Assembly: GCF_003952485.1 (NCBI RefSeq)
Contig: NZ_CP034447.1
Coordinates: 5,346,501 to 5,410,500 of the forward strand
Length of the DNA stretch: 64,000 nucleotides
Source: Mesorhizobium sp. M1E.F.Ca.ET.045.02.1.1
GTDB taxonomy: Bacteria > Pseudomonadota > Alphaproteobacteria > Rhizobiales > Rhizobiaceae
Reading direction: 5' to 3'
The notes beneath the pieces were generated by a model, which was not told where the DNA came from, did not search any database, and worked only from the letters and a program-made list of their open reading frames with translations. Shown piece by piece: positions 8,998 through 18,296 of this stretch (positions are counted from its first letter, which is position 1; every line of letters starts with the position of its first letter). Made by a program: the position numbers and the translations under genes.

Positions 8998-9552
8998 ATG
9001 AGTGGCGAGTACGACGATCTCAAGCGGCGCATGGATGGGGCGATCGCGGCCTTCAAGCACGATCTCGCTTCGCTGCGCACCGGCCGCGCGTCCAGCAACC
9101 TGCTCGACGCCGTCCAGGTCCAGGCCTATGGCACGGCGATGCCGATCAACCAGGTGGCCAATGTGACGGTACCGGAGCCGCGCATGATTTCGGTCTCGGT
9201 CTGGGACAAGTCGATGGTCAGCGCCGTCGACCGCGCCATCCGCGAAGCCAATCTCGGCTTCAACCCGATCGTTGACGGCACTAATCTCAGGATTCCGCTG
9301 CCCGAGCTTAACGAGCAGCGCCGCAAGGAACTGGTCAAAATTTCGCATGGCTATGCCGAGAACGCCCGCGTCGCGGTTCGCCACGTTCGTCGCGACGGCA
9401 TGGATTTCCTCAAGAAGGCCGAAAAGGACGGCACGCTCAGCGAAGACGATCATCGCAAGCGCTCCGACCAGGTTCAGAAGCTGACCGACGAGATGATCAG
9501 CACTATCGATCACCTGCTTTCCGATAAGGAAGCTGAAATCATGCAGGTTTAG
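8998..9552 (+). CDS. frr: Ribosome recycling factor
   Basis: A 184-aa protein with the standard RRF length and pattern: the helical start [21 protein letters not shown], the [11 protein letters not shown] motif, and the [20 protein letters not shown] helix. RRF splits the post-termination ribosome with EF-G. Start chosen at 8998 because GAGGAG lies just upstream; an ATG two codons earlier and a more distant in-frame start also exist. Confidence 0.97.
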   Translation: MSGEYDDLKRRMDGAIAAFKHDLASLRTGRASSNLLDAVQVQAYGTAMPINQVANVTVPEPRMISVSVWDKSMVSAVDRAIREANLGFNPIVDGTNLRIPLPELNEQRRKELVKISHGYAENARVAVRHVRRDGMDFLKKAEKDGTLSEDDHRKRSDQVQKLTDEMISTIDHLLSDKEAEIMQV

Positions 9553-9584
9553 GGTCGGTTTTTCTCCGGCTCGAAAGCGAGACC

Positions 9585-10304
9585 ATGGCAACGCCCGCGC
9601 ATGTCGCGATCATCATGGATGGAAACGGACGCTGGGCCAAGGCGCGCGGCATGCCGCGGCTTGCCGGCCACCGCGCCGGCGTCGAGGCCCTGCGCAAGAC
9701 GGTGCGCGCGGCTCCCGAGCTCGGCATTTCCTACCTGACCGTCTACGCCTTCTCCTCGGAAAACTGGTCGCGGCCGAAATCCGAAGTCAGCGACCTGATG
9801 GGTCTGTTGAAGCTCTTCATCAGACGTGATTTGGCAGAGCTGCATCAGAACGGCGTGCGGGTGCGAATAATCGGCGACCGGGAAGGGCTGCAGCCCGATA
9901 TCAGGGGGCTGCTGCAGGAAGCCGAATCGCTGACCGCGCGCAACGAGGCGCTGACGCTCGTCATCGCCTTCAACTATGGCGGCCGCGACGAGATCGTGCG
10001 CGCCGCGCGCAAGCTCGCCGCCGCCGTGGCGCGCGGCGAGATGGACAGCGACGCCATCACGATGGAGAGCTTTGCCGGTTCGCTCGACACCGAAGGCATT
10101 CCCGATCCGGACCTGGTGATCCGCACCAGCGGCGAGCTCAGGCTGTCGAACTTCCTTTTGTGGCAGGCCGCCTACAGCGAGCTCGTCTTCCTGCCTTGTT
10201 TCTGGCCGGACTTCAGCCGCGAGCATCTCGCCGATGCCCTGCGGGACTTTGCCGGTCGCGAGCGCCGTTTCGGCGGGCTCGCCGCCCGCGACGTCGCCTC
10301 GTAG
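9585..10304 (+). CDS. uppS: Undecaprenyl diphosphate synthase (cis-prenyltransferase)
   Basis: A 239-aa enzyme that extends farnesyl-PP with isopentenyl-PP to make the C55 lipid carrier for peptidoglycan and polysaccharides. The signature [17 protein letters not shown] (residues 6-22) holds the catalytic Asp, and [25 protein letters not shown] residues form the conserved C-terminal block near 186-206. It sits 32 bp after frr and 11 bp before cdsA. Confidence 0.97.
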   Translation: MATPAHVAIIMDGNGRWAKARGMPRLAGHRAGVEALRKTVRAAPELGISYLTVYAFSSENWSRPKSEVSDLMGLLKLFIRRDLAELHQNGVRVRIIGDREGLQPDIRGLLQEAESLTARNEALTLVIAFNYGGRDEIVRAARKLAAAVARGEMDSDAITMESFAGSLDTEGIPDPDLVIRTSGELRLSNFLLWQAAYSELVFLPCFWPDFSREHLADALRDFAGRERRFGGLAARDVAS

Positions 10305-10315
10305 CGCCGGCACCA

Positions 10316-11131
10316 ATGAGCAATCTCCAGCAGCGTGTCATCTCGGCCATCGTGATGGCGGCCGCCACGCTTACGCTCACCTGGCTTGGCGGACTGCCGT
10401 TTCGCCTGTTCTGCGCGACTATGGCGGCGCTGATCTTCTACGAATGGACGCGTATGTCGCGTCCTGGGAACGGCTCGACGCTTGGCTTTCTGCCGGAAGC
10501 GCTGATCGCCGTCTTCATTGTCGCGCTGGTTGCCGGCCTCCCGGCTCTGTGGCTGCTGCTTCTGGTCGCAGCTCTCACTGCTGTCGGCGCTGTTGCGGCG
10601 CGGCTGCGGGGAGCAGCGCAATGGGAGGCGTCGGGGCTGGCCTACGCATCGCTATCCGGCTTTTCGCTCGCTTATCTGCGCGATGACAACCATTCCGGGC
10701 TGATCGCCATCCTGTTCCTGTTCGCTGTGGTCTGGGCGACCGACATAGCGGCCTATTTCGTCGGGCGCGCGGTCGGCGGGCCGAAGCTGGCGCCGTCGAT
10801 CTCGCCCGGCAAGACGCAGAGCGGCGCGCTTGGCGGCGCCGTCGGCGGCGTCGTCGCCGGATTGCTGCTGGCGATCGTGGCCGGAGCCGGCAATCTCATT
10901 CAGCTTGGCCTTGCCGCGCTGGCGCTTTCGATCATCTCGCAGATCGGCGACCTGTTCGAATCCTGGGTCAAGCGCCGGCACGGCTGCAAGGATTCCAGCA
11001 ACCTGATTCCTGGGCATGGCGGCGTCATGGACAGGGTCGACGGGCTTGTCGCGGCGGCTTTCGCGCTGTACGTCATTGGCTGGATCGCGGCGGGCGCCGA
11101 TCATCCGGCACTGGGGTTGTTTCCGAATTGA
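10316..11131 (+). CDS. cdsA: Phosphatidate cytidylyltransferase
   Basis: A 271-aa membrane protein with about seven or eight hydrophobic helices and the CDP-diglyceride synthetase signature SQIGDLFESWVKRRHGCKD followed by PGHGGVMDRVDG (about residues 210-246). It makes CDP-diacylglycerol, the precursor of all phospholipids. The start at 10316 gives MSNLQQRVIS; a longer frame reading exists upstream but runs through uppS. Confidence 0.95.
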   Translation: MSNLQQRVISAIVMAAATLTLTWLGGLPFRLFCATMAALIFYEWTRMSRPGNGSTLGFLPEALIAVFIVALVAGLPALWLLLLVAALTAVGAVAARLRGAAQWEASGLAYASLSGFSLAYLRDDNHSGLIAILFLFAVVWATDIAAYFVGRAVGGPKLAPSISPGKTQSGALGGAVGGVVAGLLLAIVAGAGNLIQLGLAALALSIISQIGDLFESWVKRRHGCKDSSNLIPGHGGVMDRVDGLVAAAFALYVIGWIAAGADHPALGLFPN

Positions 11132-11237
11132 GTGGCGTTGCCGTGCTTCGAAAAATGGCACGTGCCACGGATTCGCCCGGATTGATGTCACAGTCGCGGC
11201 GGAGTATCGCGTTCGCGGGCGAATTTGAGGGCATGAC

Positions 11238-12380
11238 TTGAACGAGATTCTTCACGCGGTCTTCAGCACGCAGGGCTTTGTCCTTGGCACCCTCGTGCCG
11301 TTTCTGTTCGTGCTCACCGTCGTCGTGTTCGTCCATGAGATGGGTCACTATCTTATCGGCCGCTGGTGCGGCATCGGCGTGAAGGCTTTTGCCATCGGCT
11401 TCGGCCCGGAACTCTTCGGTTTCAACGACCGCTACGGCACGCGCTGGAAGCTGTGCGCCATCCCGCTTGGCGGCTATGTCAAATTCGTCGGCGACATGAA
11501 CGCGACATCGAGCCAGCCGAGTGCCGAAGACATCGAATCGTTGACCGAGGCCGAGCGCGAAGTCGCTTTCCACACCCAGCCGATCTGGAAGCGCGCGGCC
11601 ACCGTCGTCGCCGGACCGTTGTTCAATTTCCTGCTGACGATCGCCGTCTTCGCGGTCCTGTTTTCGCTTTACGGCCGTCCGGTCATGGAGCCGACAGTGG
11701 CCGAAGTCGTTGCCGGCAGTCCTGCGGCGCGGGCAGGCATCCAGCCCGGCGACCGATTCGTCAAAGTCGACGGCAGCAAGGTGGAGACCTTCGCCGACGT
11801 TCAGCGCCTGGTCTCGGGTCGCGCAGGCGACGCCATCACTTTCACTATGTTGCGCGACGGCAAGGAAATCACCGTGACGGCGACGCCGCAGCCGATGGAG
11901 CAGCAGGACGCGCTGGGCAACAAGGTCAAGGTCGCGGTCATCGGCGTCGCCAACAACACCGAGCTTGGACAGCCGCGGCTGGTCTCCTACACGCCTGCGG
12001 GCGCACTGGCAGCGGCTGTCGAGGAAACCGGCCATGTCATCGAACGCACCGGCCAGTTCCTGAAGCGGTTCATCGTCGGACGCGAGGACAAATGCCAACT
12101 GGGCGGGCCGATCAAGATCGCAAAAATGTCGGGGCAGGCGGCCAAACTCGGCTTCGAGTGGCTGGTGCAGCTTGTTGCATTCCTGTCAGTCGGGATAGGG
12201 ATTCTCAATCTTCTGCCGATTCCCCCTCTCGACGGCGGGCACCTCTTGTTCTACGGCGTGGAGGCCGTCATAAGGCGGCCCGTCTCGGAGCGGATGATGG
12301 AGATGGCCTACCGGGCTGGCCTCCTGCTGGTGCTCGGGTTCATGGGCTTCGTTTTTTGGAATGATCTGTTTGGGTGCTGA
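11238..12380 (+). CDS. rseP: RIP metalloprotease RseP (site-2 protease)
   Basis: A 380-aa membrane zinc protease with HEMGH in the first helix (near residue 34), one visible PDZ domain (about 130-210) and the LLPIPPLDGGHL motif that supplies the third zinc ligand (about 325-336). It cleaves membrane-bound anti-sigma factors and signal-peptide remnants. The start is TTG, with GAGGGCATGAC upstream. It lies directly before bamA, as in many proteobacteria; dxr, often placed between cdsA and rseP, is absent. Confidence 0.95.
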   Translation: MNEILHAVFSTQGFVLGTLVPFLFVLTVVVFVHEMGHYLIGRWCGIGVKAFAIGFGPELFGFNDRYGTRWKLCAIPLGGYVKFVGDMNATSSQPSAEDIESLTEAEREVAFHTQPIWKRAATVVAGPLFNFLLTIAVFAVLFSLYGRPVMEPTVAEVVAGSPAARAGIQPGDRFVKVDGSKVETFADVQRLVSGRAGDAITFTMLRDGKEITVTATPQPMEQQDALGNKVKVAVIGVANNTELGQPRLVSYTPAGALAAAVEETGHVIERTGQFLKRFIVGREDKCQLGGPIKIAKMSGQAAKLGFEWLVQLVAFLSVGIGILNLLPIPPLDGGHLLFYGVEAVIRRPVSERMMEMAYRAGLLLVLGFMGFVFWNDLFGC

Positions 12381-12501
12381 AATCATGAAGGAATTTGGCT
12401 TCGGACCCGACCATATTGAGACGCCGTTTACCATGCGTGGGGATATGCGTGACGCGAAAGCCACGCATCAGGGTTAAGTAAATACAAATTAACCCGGAGC
12501 C

Positions 12502-12529
12502 TTGCGTGTAGGGAAAATCCGGTTAATAC
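12502..12529 (+). promoter_or_regulatory. Candidate promoter upstream of bamA
   Basis: TTGCGT (12502-12507), a 16-bp spacer and TAATAC (12524-12529) lie about 70 bp before the bamA start, in the only sizeable gap between rseP and bamA. It would give the outer-membrane assembly and lipid A genes their own start point. Confidence 0.45.
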
Positions 12530-12598
12530 GGTAAGGGAAAATACCGCACGTCCGGTTTTCTCGCCGTGGGGACTACGAGAAAAAGGTACAAAAGCCCG

Positions 12599-14971
12599 AT
12601 GAAGGCAGCATCCAAGTTTCTGAGCGCCGCGTCCGCGGCGGCTTTGTCCGCCGCCCTGGTTTTGCCAGGCGCGCTCGCAGTGCAGTTCGTTGCCACATCG
12701 GTAGCCGAAGCAGCAGTCGTCTCGAGGGTCGAGGTCAGCGGCAACCAGCGCGTCGATGCCGAAACCATCCGCAATTACATCTCGATCAAGCCCGGCAAGG
12801 CGTTTTCGAGCGCCGATATCGACAGCGCCGTGAAGGCCCTGTTCGGCACCGGGCTGTTCTCGGACGTCCAGATCAATCAGGTCGGCTCGACCCTGGTCGT
12901 TAAGGTTTCCGAGTACAAGGTCGTCAACCAGGTCCTGTTTCAGGGCAACAAGAAGCTCAAGGACAACGCCCTTCAGGCTGCCATCCAGTTGAAGCCGCGC
13001 GCGACATTCTCGCAGCAGGCGCTTGATGCCGACGTCGAGGCTGTCAAGGCAGCCTACAGGCGCATCGGCCGCGACGATGCCGCCGTGACCACCCAGATCA
13101 TGGATCTCGGCGACAATCGCGTGAACGTAGTCTTCAACATCAACGAAGGCGCACGCACGCAGATCGCGGCCATCAATTTCGTCGGCAACAGCGCTTTCTC
13201 CAGCCGCCGCCTGTCGGACGTGATCAACACGAAGCGTTCGTCCTGGCTTTCGTTCGTGCTGCGCGACGACGTCTATGACGAGGACAAGCTGCGCGCCGAC
13301 CAGGAGTTGCTGCGCCGCTTCTACTACAATCACGGCTATGCCGACTTCCAGGTCGTTTCGGCCGTAGGTGAGTTGGATGAAGCCACCAACAAATACACCG
13401 TCACGATCACGGTGCAGGAAGGCGATCGCTACAACTTTGGCGACATCAGCGTCGAGAGCACGATCCCAGAGGTCGACTCGAAGGCGCTGGAATCGGTGGT
13501 CGAGACCCACAAGGGCGATGTCTACAACGCCAAGGACGTTGAGGATTCGATCGTCGCGCTCACCGAGAAGGTCGCGGGTTCGGGCTACGCATTCGCTCAG
13601 GTGACGCCGCGTGGCGATCGCAATTTCGAGAACCATACGATCTCGGTCGTCTACACCATCGACCAGGGCACCAAGGCCTATGTCGAGCGCATCGAAATCC
13701 GCGGCAACGACCGCACGCGCGACTATGTCATCCGTCGCGAATTCGATGTCAGCGAAGGCGACGCATTCAACCAGGTTCTCATTCAGCGCGCGAAGAAGCG
13801 GCTGGAAGCCCTGGATTACTTTGACAAAGTCGAGATATCGACCGTTCCTGGCTCGGCTCCCGACCAGGTCGTCCTGGTGGTCGACGTCGTCGAGAAGTCG
13901 ACCGGCGAGTTCTCGATCGGCGCCGGCTATTCGACCGGTGGCGACACGCCGGGACCGTCCGTCGAAGGCTCGATCACCGAGCGCAACTTCCTCGGTCGCG
14001 GCCAGTACATCAAGCTGTCGGCCGGCGGCGGCAGGCATTCGCGCGACTACGCCATCTCCTTCACCGAGCCGTATTTCCTCGGCCGGCGCATCGCTGCGGG
14101 CTTCGATATCTACAAGTCGACCCGTGAGTACAATCACTACGATACTGACGTCACCGGCGGGACCATTCGCTTTGGCCTGCCGATCACCGACAGCATCTCA
14201 ACGCAGCTAGCGTATAATATCTCGCAGGAGAAGTATTCCATTGCCGATGGCTGTGTGGATGCCAATGGCAACTACGATCCGAGCAGGTGCACCATTTCGC
14301 CGGCGATCCTAGCGGGCGTTGCCGAAAGCCCGTGGGTCAAGTCTTCGGTCAGTCTCGGGTTGGTCTACAACACCATCGACGACATGAAGAATCCGCATGA
14401 AGGCCTCTATATCACTGGTACAACAGAGGTTGCCGGTCTCGGCGGCGATGCCAAGTGGGTGAAGCTGACCGGGCGCGCAAGCGTCTACCAGACTTTGTCC
14501 GAACAGCTTGACCTCGTCGGCCTGGTGTCGGGTGGCGCGGGCTATATTGCGGGCTACGGCAATGGCGAGCTGCGCATCTTCGACCACTTCCAGAGCAATG
14601 ACCGCATGATCCGCGGTTTTGCCTATGGCGGCATTGGCCCGATTGCCAGCGACAACAGCGGCGACCATCTCGGCGGCACGACCTATTTCAATGCCTCGGC
14701 CGAGGCCCAGTTCCCGCTGCCGGTCATTCCGGAGAGCTTCGGTCTGCGTGGCGCGGTCTTCGCCGATGCTGCGACGCTCTATGGCAACAAGCTTGATCCA
14801 AGCCTGGTAAAGGCGGGATCGGCTGACATGCATTTGCGCGCTTCGGTCGGTGTTGGCCTGATGTGGGCTTCGCCGTTCGGTCCGATCCGCATCGACTATG
14901 CGATCCCGGTCGAGAAACAGCCGGGCGACGACACGCAGGAATTCAACTTCGGCATTGCAACTCGTTTCTAA
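12599..14971 (+). CDS. bamA: Outer membrane protein assembly factor BamA
   Basis: A 790-aa protein that inserts beta-barrel proteins into the outer membrane. A signal peptide covers about residues 1-35 (ending SVAEAA), five POTRA repeats follow to about residue 420, and a C-terminal Omp85 barrel ends in a phenylalanine (IATRF). The barrel contains the conserved GGDTPGPSVEGSITERNFLG start and the RGFAYGGIGP segment of loop 6. The start at 12599 gives a standard signal peptide; the GTG eleven codons upstream lacks a ribosome-binding site. Confidence 0.96.
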   Translation: MKAASKFLSAASAAALSAALVLPGALAVQFVATSVAEAAVVSRVEVSGNQRVDAETIRNYISIKPGKAFSSADIDSAVKALFGTGLFSDVQINQVGSTLVVKVSEYKVVNQVLFQGNKKLKDNALQAAIQLKPRATFSQQALDADVEAVKAAYRRIGRDDAAVTTQIMDLGDNRVNVVFNINEGARTQIAAINFVGNSAFSSRRLSDVINTKRSSWLSFVLRDDVYDEDKLRADQELLRRFYYNHGYADFQVVSAVGELDEATNKYTVTITVQEGDRYNFGDISVESTIPEVDSKALESVVETHKGDVYNAKDVEDSIVALTEKVAGSGYAFAQVTPRGDRNFENHTISVVYTIDQGTKAYVERIEIRGNDRTRDYVIRREFDVSEGDAFNQVLIQRAKKRLEALDYFDKVEISTVPGSAPDQVVLVVDVVEKSTGEFSIGAGYSTGGDTPGPSVEGSITERNFLGRGQYIKLSAGGGRHSRDYAISFTEPYFLGRRIAAGFDIYKSTREYNHYDTDVTGGTIRFGLPITDSISTQLAYNISQEKYSIADGCVDANGNYDPSRCTISPAILAGVAESPWVKSSVSLGLVYNTIDDMKNPHEGLYITGTTEVAGLGGDAKWVKLTGRASVYQTLSEQLDLVGLVSGGAGYIAGYGNGELRIFDHFQSNDRMIRGFAYGGIGPIASDNSGDHLGGTTYFNASAEAQFPLPVIPESFGLRGAVFADAATLYGNKLDPSLVKAGSADMHLRASVGVGLMWASPFGPIRIDYAIPVEKQPGDDTQEFNFGIATRF

Positions 14972-15049
14972 TCCGCGGGTTACGATGTTTCCGGGCCGCC
15001 AGGTGGCCCGGAAGAGACTGATCCGACCTAGCTGGATAATGTTTGTGGA

Positions 15050-16105
15050 ATGACCGATCCGGTGTTCTTCGCGCCTTCACGCCGGTATACGGCTGGCGAG
15101 GTCGCGAATCTGACCGGCGCCAGCCTCGTCGATTCCTCACGGGCCGATGTTGCCATCGAAGCGTTGGCGCCCGCCAATGAGGGCGGCGAAGGGGCGCTGG
15201 TGTTCGTTGACGGCAAGCGCAACTTCGCTCTGATGCAATCGCTCAGGGCCGCAGCCGTTTTGTGCCCCGCCGACTTTGCCAACAGAGCGCCGCAGGGGAT
15301 CGCGGTGCTGGTGCATCCGCGGCCGCAACAGGCCTTCGCCATGGTCGGGCGGCTGCTGTTTCCACAGGCCGCCACTCCAGGGCCGATGACAGGCGAAACC
15401 GGCATTTCGCCGCAGGCGCATATCGATCCGTCCGCGCATGTCGAGGCCGGTGCGATCGTCGAGGCCGGCGCGGTGATCGGCCCCGGCGTCTCCATTGGCG
15501 GCGGCACGGTCATTGCGCCTCACGCCGTCATTGGCCGTTCCTGCAGGATCGGCCGCGACGGCTATGTCGGCCCGGGCGCCAGCATCCAGTATGCGCTGAT
15601 CGGCAACCGCGTCATCATCCATGGCGGCGCCAGGATCGGCCAGGATGGCTTCGGCTTCGTGGGCGGCGCCAAGGGACCCGAGCGCGTGCCGCAAATCGGC
15701 CGCGTCATCATCCAGGACGATGTCGAGATCGGCTCGAACACCACCGTCGATCGCGGCGCGATGTCGGACACCATCATCGGACAAGGCACCAAGATCGACA
15801 ATCTGGTGCAGATCGCCCACAATGTTCGCATCGGCCGCAATTGCATTATAGCCGGGCTTTCGGGTATTTCCGGTTCCGTCGTCGTCGGCGACGGCGTCAC
15901 CATGGGCGGCGGCGTCGGTCTTGCCGATCATTTGACCATAGGGCCTGGGGCCAAGCTTGCAGCGAGAAGCGGATTCATGAGCAACGTGCCGGCGGGCGAG
16001 ATTTGGGCAGGCTATCCGGCACAGCCGATGGCCGAAGCTTTGCGCGAGATCGCCATGCTGCGCAGGTTTGCCAAGAGCCGCAAGCAGGGCGACGGAAATG
16101 GCTGA
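15050..16105 (+). CDS. lpxD: UDP-3-O-acylglucosamine N-acyltransferase
   Basis: A 351-aa enzyme for the third lipid A step, adding an N-linked 3-hydroxyacyl chain from ACP. It has an N-terminal uridine-binding domain (about 1-100) and a left-handed beta-helix of hexapeptide repeats (about 110-320). The catalytic-His region appears as [15 protein letters not shown]. fabZ overlaps its 3' end by eight bases. Confidence 0.96.
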   Translation: MTDPVFFAPSRRYTAGEVANLTGASLVDSSRADVAIEALAPANEGGEGALVFVDGKRNFALMQSLRAAAVLCPADFANRAPQGIAVLVHPRPQQAFAMVGRLLFPQAATPGPMTGETGISPQAHIDPSAHVEAGAIVEAGAVIGPGVSIGGGTVIAPHAVIGRSCRIGRDGYVGPGASIQYALIGNRVIIHGGARIGQDGFGFVGGAKGPERVPQIGRVIIQDDVEIGSNTTVDRGAMSDTIIGQGTKIDNLVQIAHNVRIGRNCIIAGLSGISGSVVVGDGVTMGGGVGLADHLTIGPGAKLAARSGFMSNVPAGEIWAGYPAQPMAEALREIAMLRRFAKSRKQGDGNG

Positions 16106-16556
16106 CATGGTGGCAACGACACTCGAGGCGGTCGACATAATGGGGCTCATGAAGCTCCTGCCACACCGCTATCCGTTCCTGATGATCGACCGCATCGTCG
16201 ATATCGACGGCAACGACTCGGGCGTCGGCATCAAGAACGTGACAATCAACGAGCCGCATTTCCAGGGTCATTTCCCCGAACAGCCGGTGATGCCGGGCGT
16301 CTTGATCATCGAGGCCATGGCTCAGACGGCCGGCGCGATCTGCATCCGCAGCCTCAATACGGAAAAGCCGTCGCTGGTTTACTTCCTCACCATCGACAAC
16401 GCGAAATTCCGCAAACCGGTCGGTCCAGGCGACCAGTTGAAGATCCACGTCAAGAAAATCAAGATGCGCGGCAACCTGCTCAAATTCGCCTGCGAGGCCA
16501 TGGTGGACGGCGCGAAGGCGGCAGAGGCCGAGATCTCGGCCATGGTTGCCGGCTGA
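16098..16556 (+). CDS. fabZ: 3-hydroxyacyl-ACP dehydratase FabZ
   Basis: A 152-aa hot-dog-fold dehydratase of fatty-acid synthesis. The signature [14 protein letters not shown] (near residues 19-32) and the catalytic block [18 protein letters not shown] with its His and the later Glu in IEAMAQTAG are intact. The start at 16098 overlaps the lpxD stop, which indicates coupling. It balances acyl supply between phospholipid and lipid A. Confidence 0.96.
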   Translation: MADMVATTLEAVDIMGLMKLLPHRYPFLMIDRIVDIDGNDSGVGIKNVTINEPHFQGHFPEQPVMPGVLIIEAMAQTAGAICIRSLNTEKPSLVYFLTIDNAKFRKPVGPGDQLKIHVKKIKMRGNLLKFACEAMVDGAKAAEAEISAMVAG

Positions 16557-16565
16557 CGGTTTGAA

Positions 16566-17407
16566 ATGCTTATGAAAATCCAGACATCAATCCATCCCTC
16601 AGCGGTCGTCGAAGACGGCGCCCAACTCGGCGAAGGCGTCAGCATCGGGCCGTTCTGCCATGTCAGCGCCGACGCGGTGATTGGTGACCGTGCCGAACTG
16701 GTCAGCCATGTCGCGGTGATGGGCGCGACCACCATCGGCGCCTCGACCAAGGTCTATCCGATGGCGACGCTGGGAGCGCCGCCACAGAACACCAAGCACA
16801 AGGGTGGACGCACCACGCTGGTCATCGGCGAGAATTGCACCATCCGTGAAGGCGTCACCATGCATGTCGGCACGGATATCAGCCGTGGCGAGACGACCGT
16901 CGGAGACAACGGCAATTTCCTCGCTTACGCGCACATCGCCCATGACTGCGTCGTCGGCAAGAACGCCACCTTCGCCAATGGCGCGACCCTCGGGGGCACT
17001 GCGAGATCGGCGACAACGTCTATATCGGCGGTCTCAGCGCCGTTCATCAATTCGTGCGTGTCGGCGACAACGCCTTTCTCGGTGGGTGCTCGGCCTTTGT
17101 CGGCGACGTCATCCCCTATGCCATCGCCGTCGGCAATCGCGCCAGCCTGCGCGGCCTCAACATCATCGGCTTGAAGCGTTCGGGACTGCCGCGTGCCGAG
17201 ATCTACCTGCTGCGCAAGGCTTACAGGACGATTTTCGACCGCTCCCGCACCGTCGGCGAGAACGTGGAAATCGCCAAGGTGGAATTCGCCTCGTCGCCAA
17301 CGGCCATGAAGATCATCGATTTCATCACCAGCCGCGGCAAGCGGCACTTTGCCGTCCCGTCACTCAAGGGTGGCGGCGACGACGACAATGGCGATGACGA
17401 AGGCTGA
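16566..17407 (+). pseudogene. lpxA: UDP-N-acetylglucosamine acyltransferase, frameshifted as read
   Basis: The first lipid A enzyme, a hexapeptide-repeat trimer. The first 144 residues (through FANGATLGG, including catalytic-region HIAHDC with His126) are in one frame. The continuation, starting with the HCEIGDNVYIGG-type sequence and ending in the LpxA C-terminal helices (RGLNIIGLKRSGLPR, AYRTIFDR), is in another. A one-base deletion near 16992-16999, in a run of five G, explains it: restoring one base gives a normal 280-residue protein. LpxA is essential in most Gram-negatives and the rest is perfectly conserved, so a sequencing error is more likely than a true null. Confidence 0.85.
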
Positions 17408-18296
17408 CGTCGCCAGCCCGCACCTCGAACTTGCGCCGGGCTCCAGGGTCGGCATCATCGCCGGTGGCGGCAGCCTGCCGGTGGAAGTGGCGGAAAGCTT
17501 GGTCAGGCAGGGAAATTCGCCTTTTATCGTCCTCGTCGATGGCGAGGTGGATCGCGAAGCGGACTTCGCCGCTTATGAGCAGGCGACACTGGCGCTGGAA
17601 GACATCGGCTTGCTGCTTCCCTTGCTGAAACGCCGGGGCATCAGCCATCTGGTCCTTGCCGGCGAGATCAGGCGCAGGCCGCAGCTTGCCCGGATACGCC
17701 CGACTTTCGGTCTGCTGGCGATAATCCCTTCCGTGATCGTGGCGCTGGCGCGTGGCGACGACGGGCTTTTGAAGGTCCTCACGCGCGGGCTGGAGAAGCG
17801 CGGAATCACGGTCGTCGGCGCGCATCAGATCGTTCCCGACCTTGCCGCCGCCGAGGGCACGCTCACGGCCGCGGGACCAAGGCAATCGGATTGGCGCGAT
17901 ATCGAAGCGGGACGCGCGGCCGCCAAGGCCATTGGCGCGCTGGATATCGGCCAAGCGGCTGTCGCCATCGGCGGCCGGGCCATCGCGTTGGAAGGCATCG
18001 AAGGCACAAAGGGCCTGCTCGAAAGGACGCGCGAATTGCGCGGGCACGGCAGGCTCGCCGGAAAGACGCGCGGCGTCCTCGTCAAATGCGCCAAGCCTGG
18101 TCAGGAATTGCGCGCCGACTTGCCTTCGATAGGCCCGCAGACGGTCGAGGCCGCGCATGCCGCCGGCTTGGCCGGCATCGCCGTCGAAGCGGGTCGCTCG
18201 CTCATTCTCGAGGGTCCGACGACATTGTCGCGAGCCAACGCACTGGGCCTCTTCATCATTGGGTTCCCCGTGGCGGAGTCGGCTGATGGCAGGTGA
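17388..18296 (+). CDS. lpxI: UDP-2,3-diacylglucosamine pyrophosphatase LpxI
   Basis: A 302-aa protein of the DUF1009/LpxI family, which replaces LpxH in alphaproteobacteria and hydrolyses UDP-2,3-diacylglucosamine to lipid X. The N-terminal GIIAGGGSLPVEVAE and the C-terminal KCAKPGQELRADLPSIGPQT block are typical. Two ATGs (17388 and 17394) are possible; both overlap the lpxA stop. It sits between lpxA and lpxB, exactly where the pathway predicts. Confidence 0.93.
   Translation: MAMTKADVASPHLELAPGSRVGIIAGGGSLPVEVAESLVRQGNSPFIVLVDGEVDREADFAAYEQATLALEDIGLLLPLLKRRGISHLVLAGEIRRRPQLARIRPTFGLLAIIPSVIVALARGDDGLLKVLTRGLEKRGITVVGAHQIVPDLAAAEGTLTAAGPRQSDWRDIEAGRAAAKAIGALDIGQAAVAIGGRAIALEGIEGTKGLLERTRELRGHGRLAGKTRGVLVKCAKPGQELRADLPSIGPQTVEAAHAAGLAGIAVEAGRSLILEGPTTLSRANALGLFIIGFPVAESADGR

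Noticed and set aside
12428..14137. Long minus-strand open frames opposite bamA and several other genes (for example 37768-39303 opposite pyrG and 19634-20983 opposite gltA)
   Set aside because: High-GC codon bias keeps antisense frames open. The plus or minus partner in each case is a well-recognised conserved gene.
16566..17407. Programmed frameshifting in lpxA
   Set aside because: A G5 run alone is not a known slippery heptamer, no stimulatory structure was seen, and other genes in the window show similar single-base breaks.
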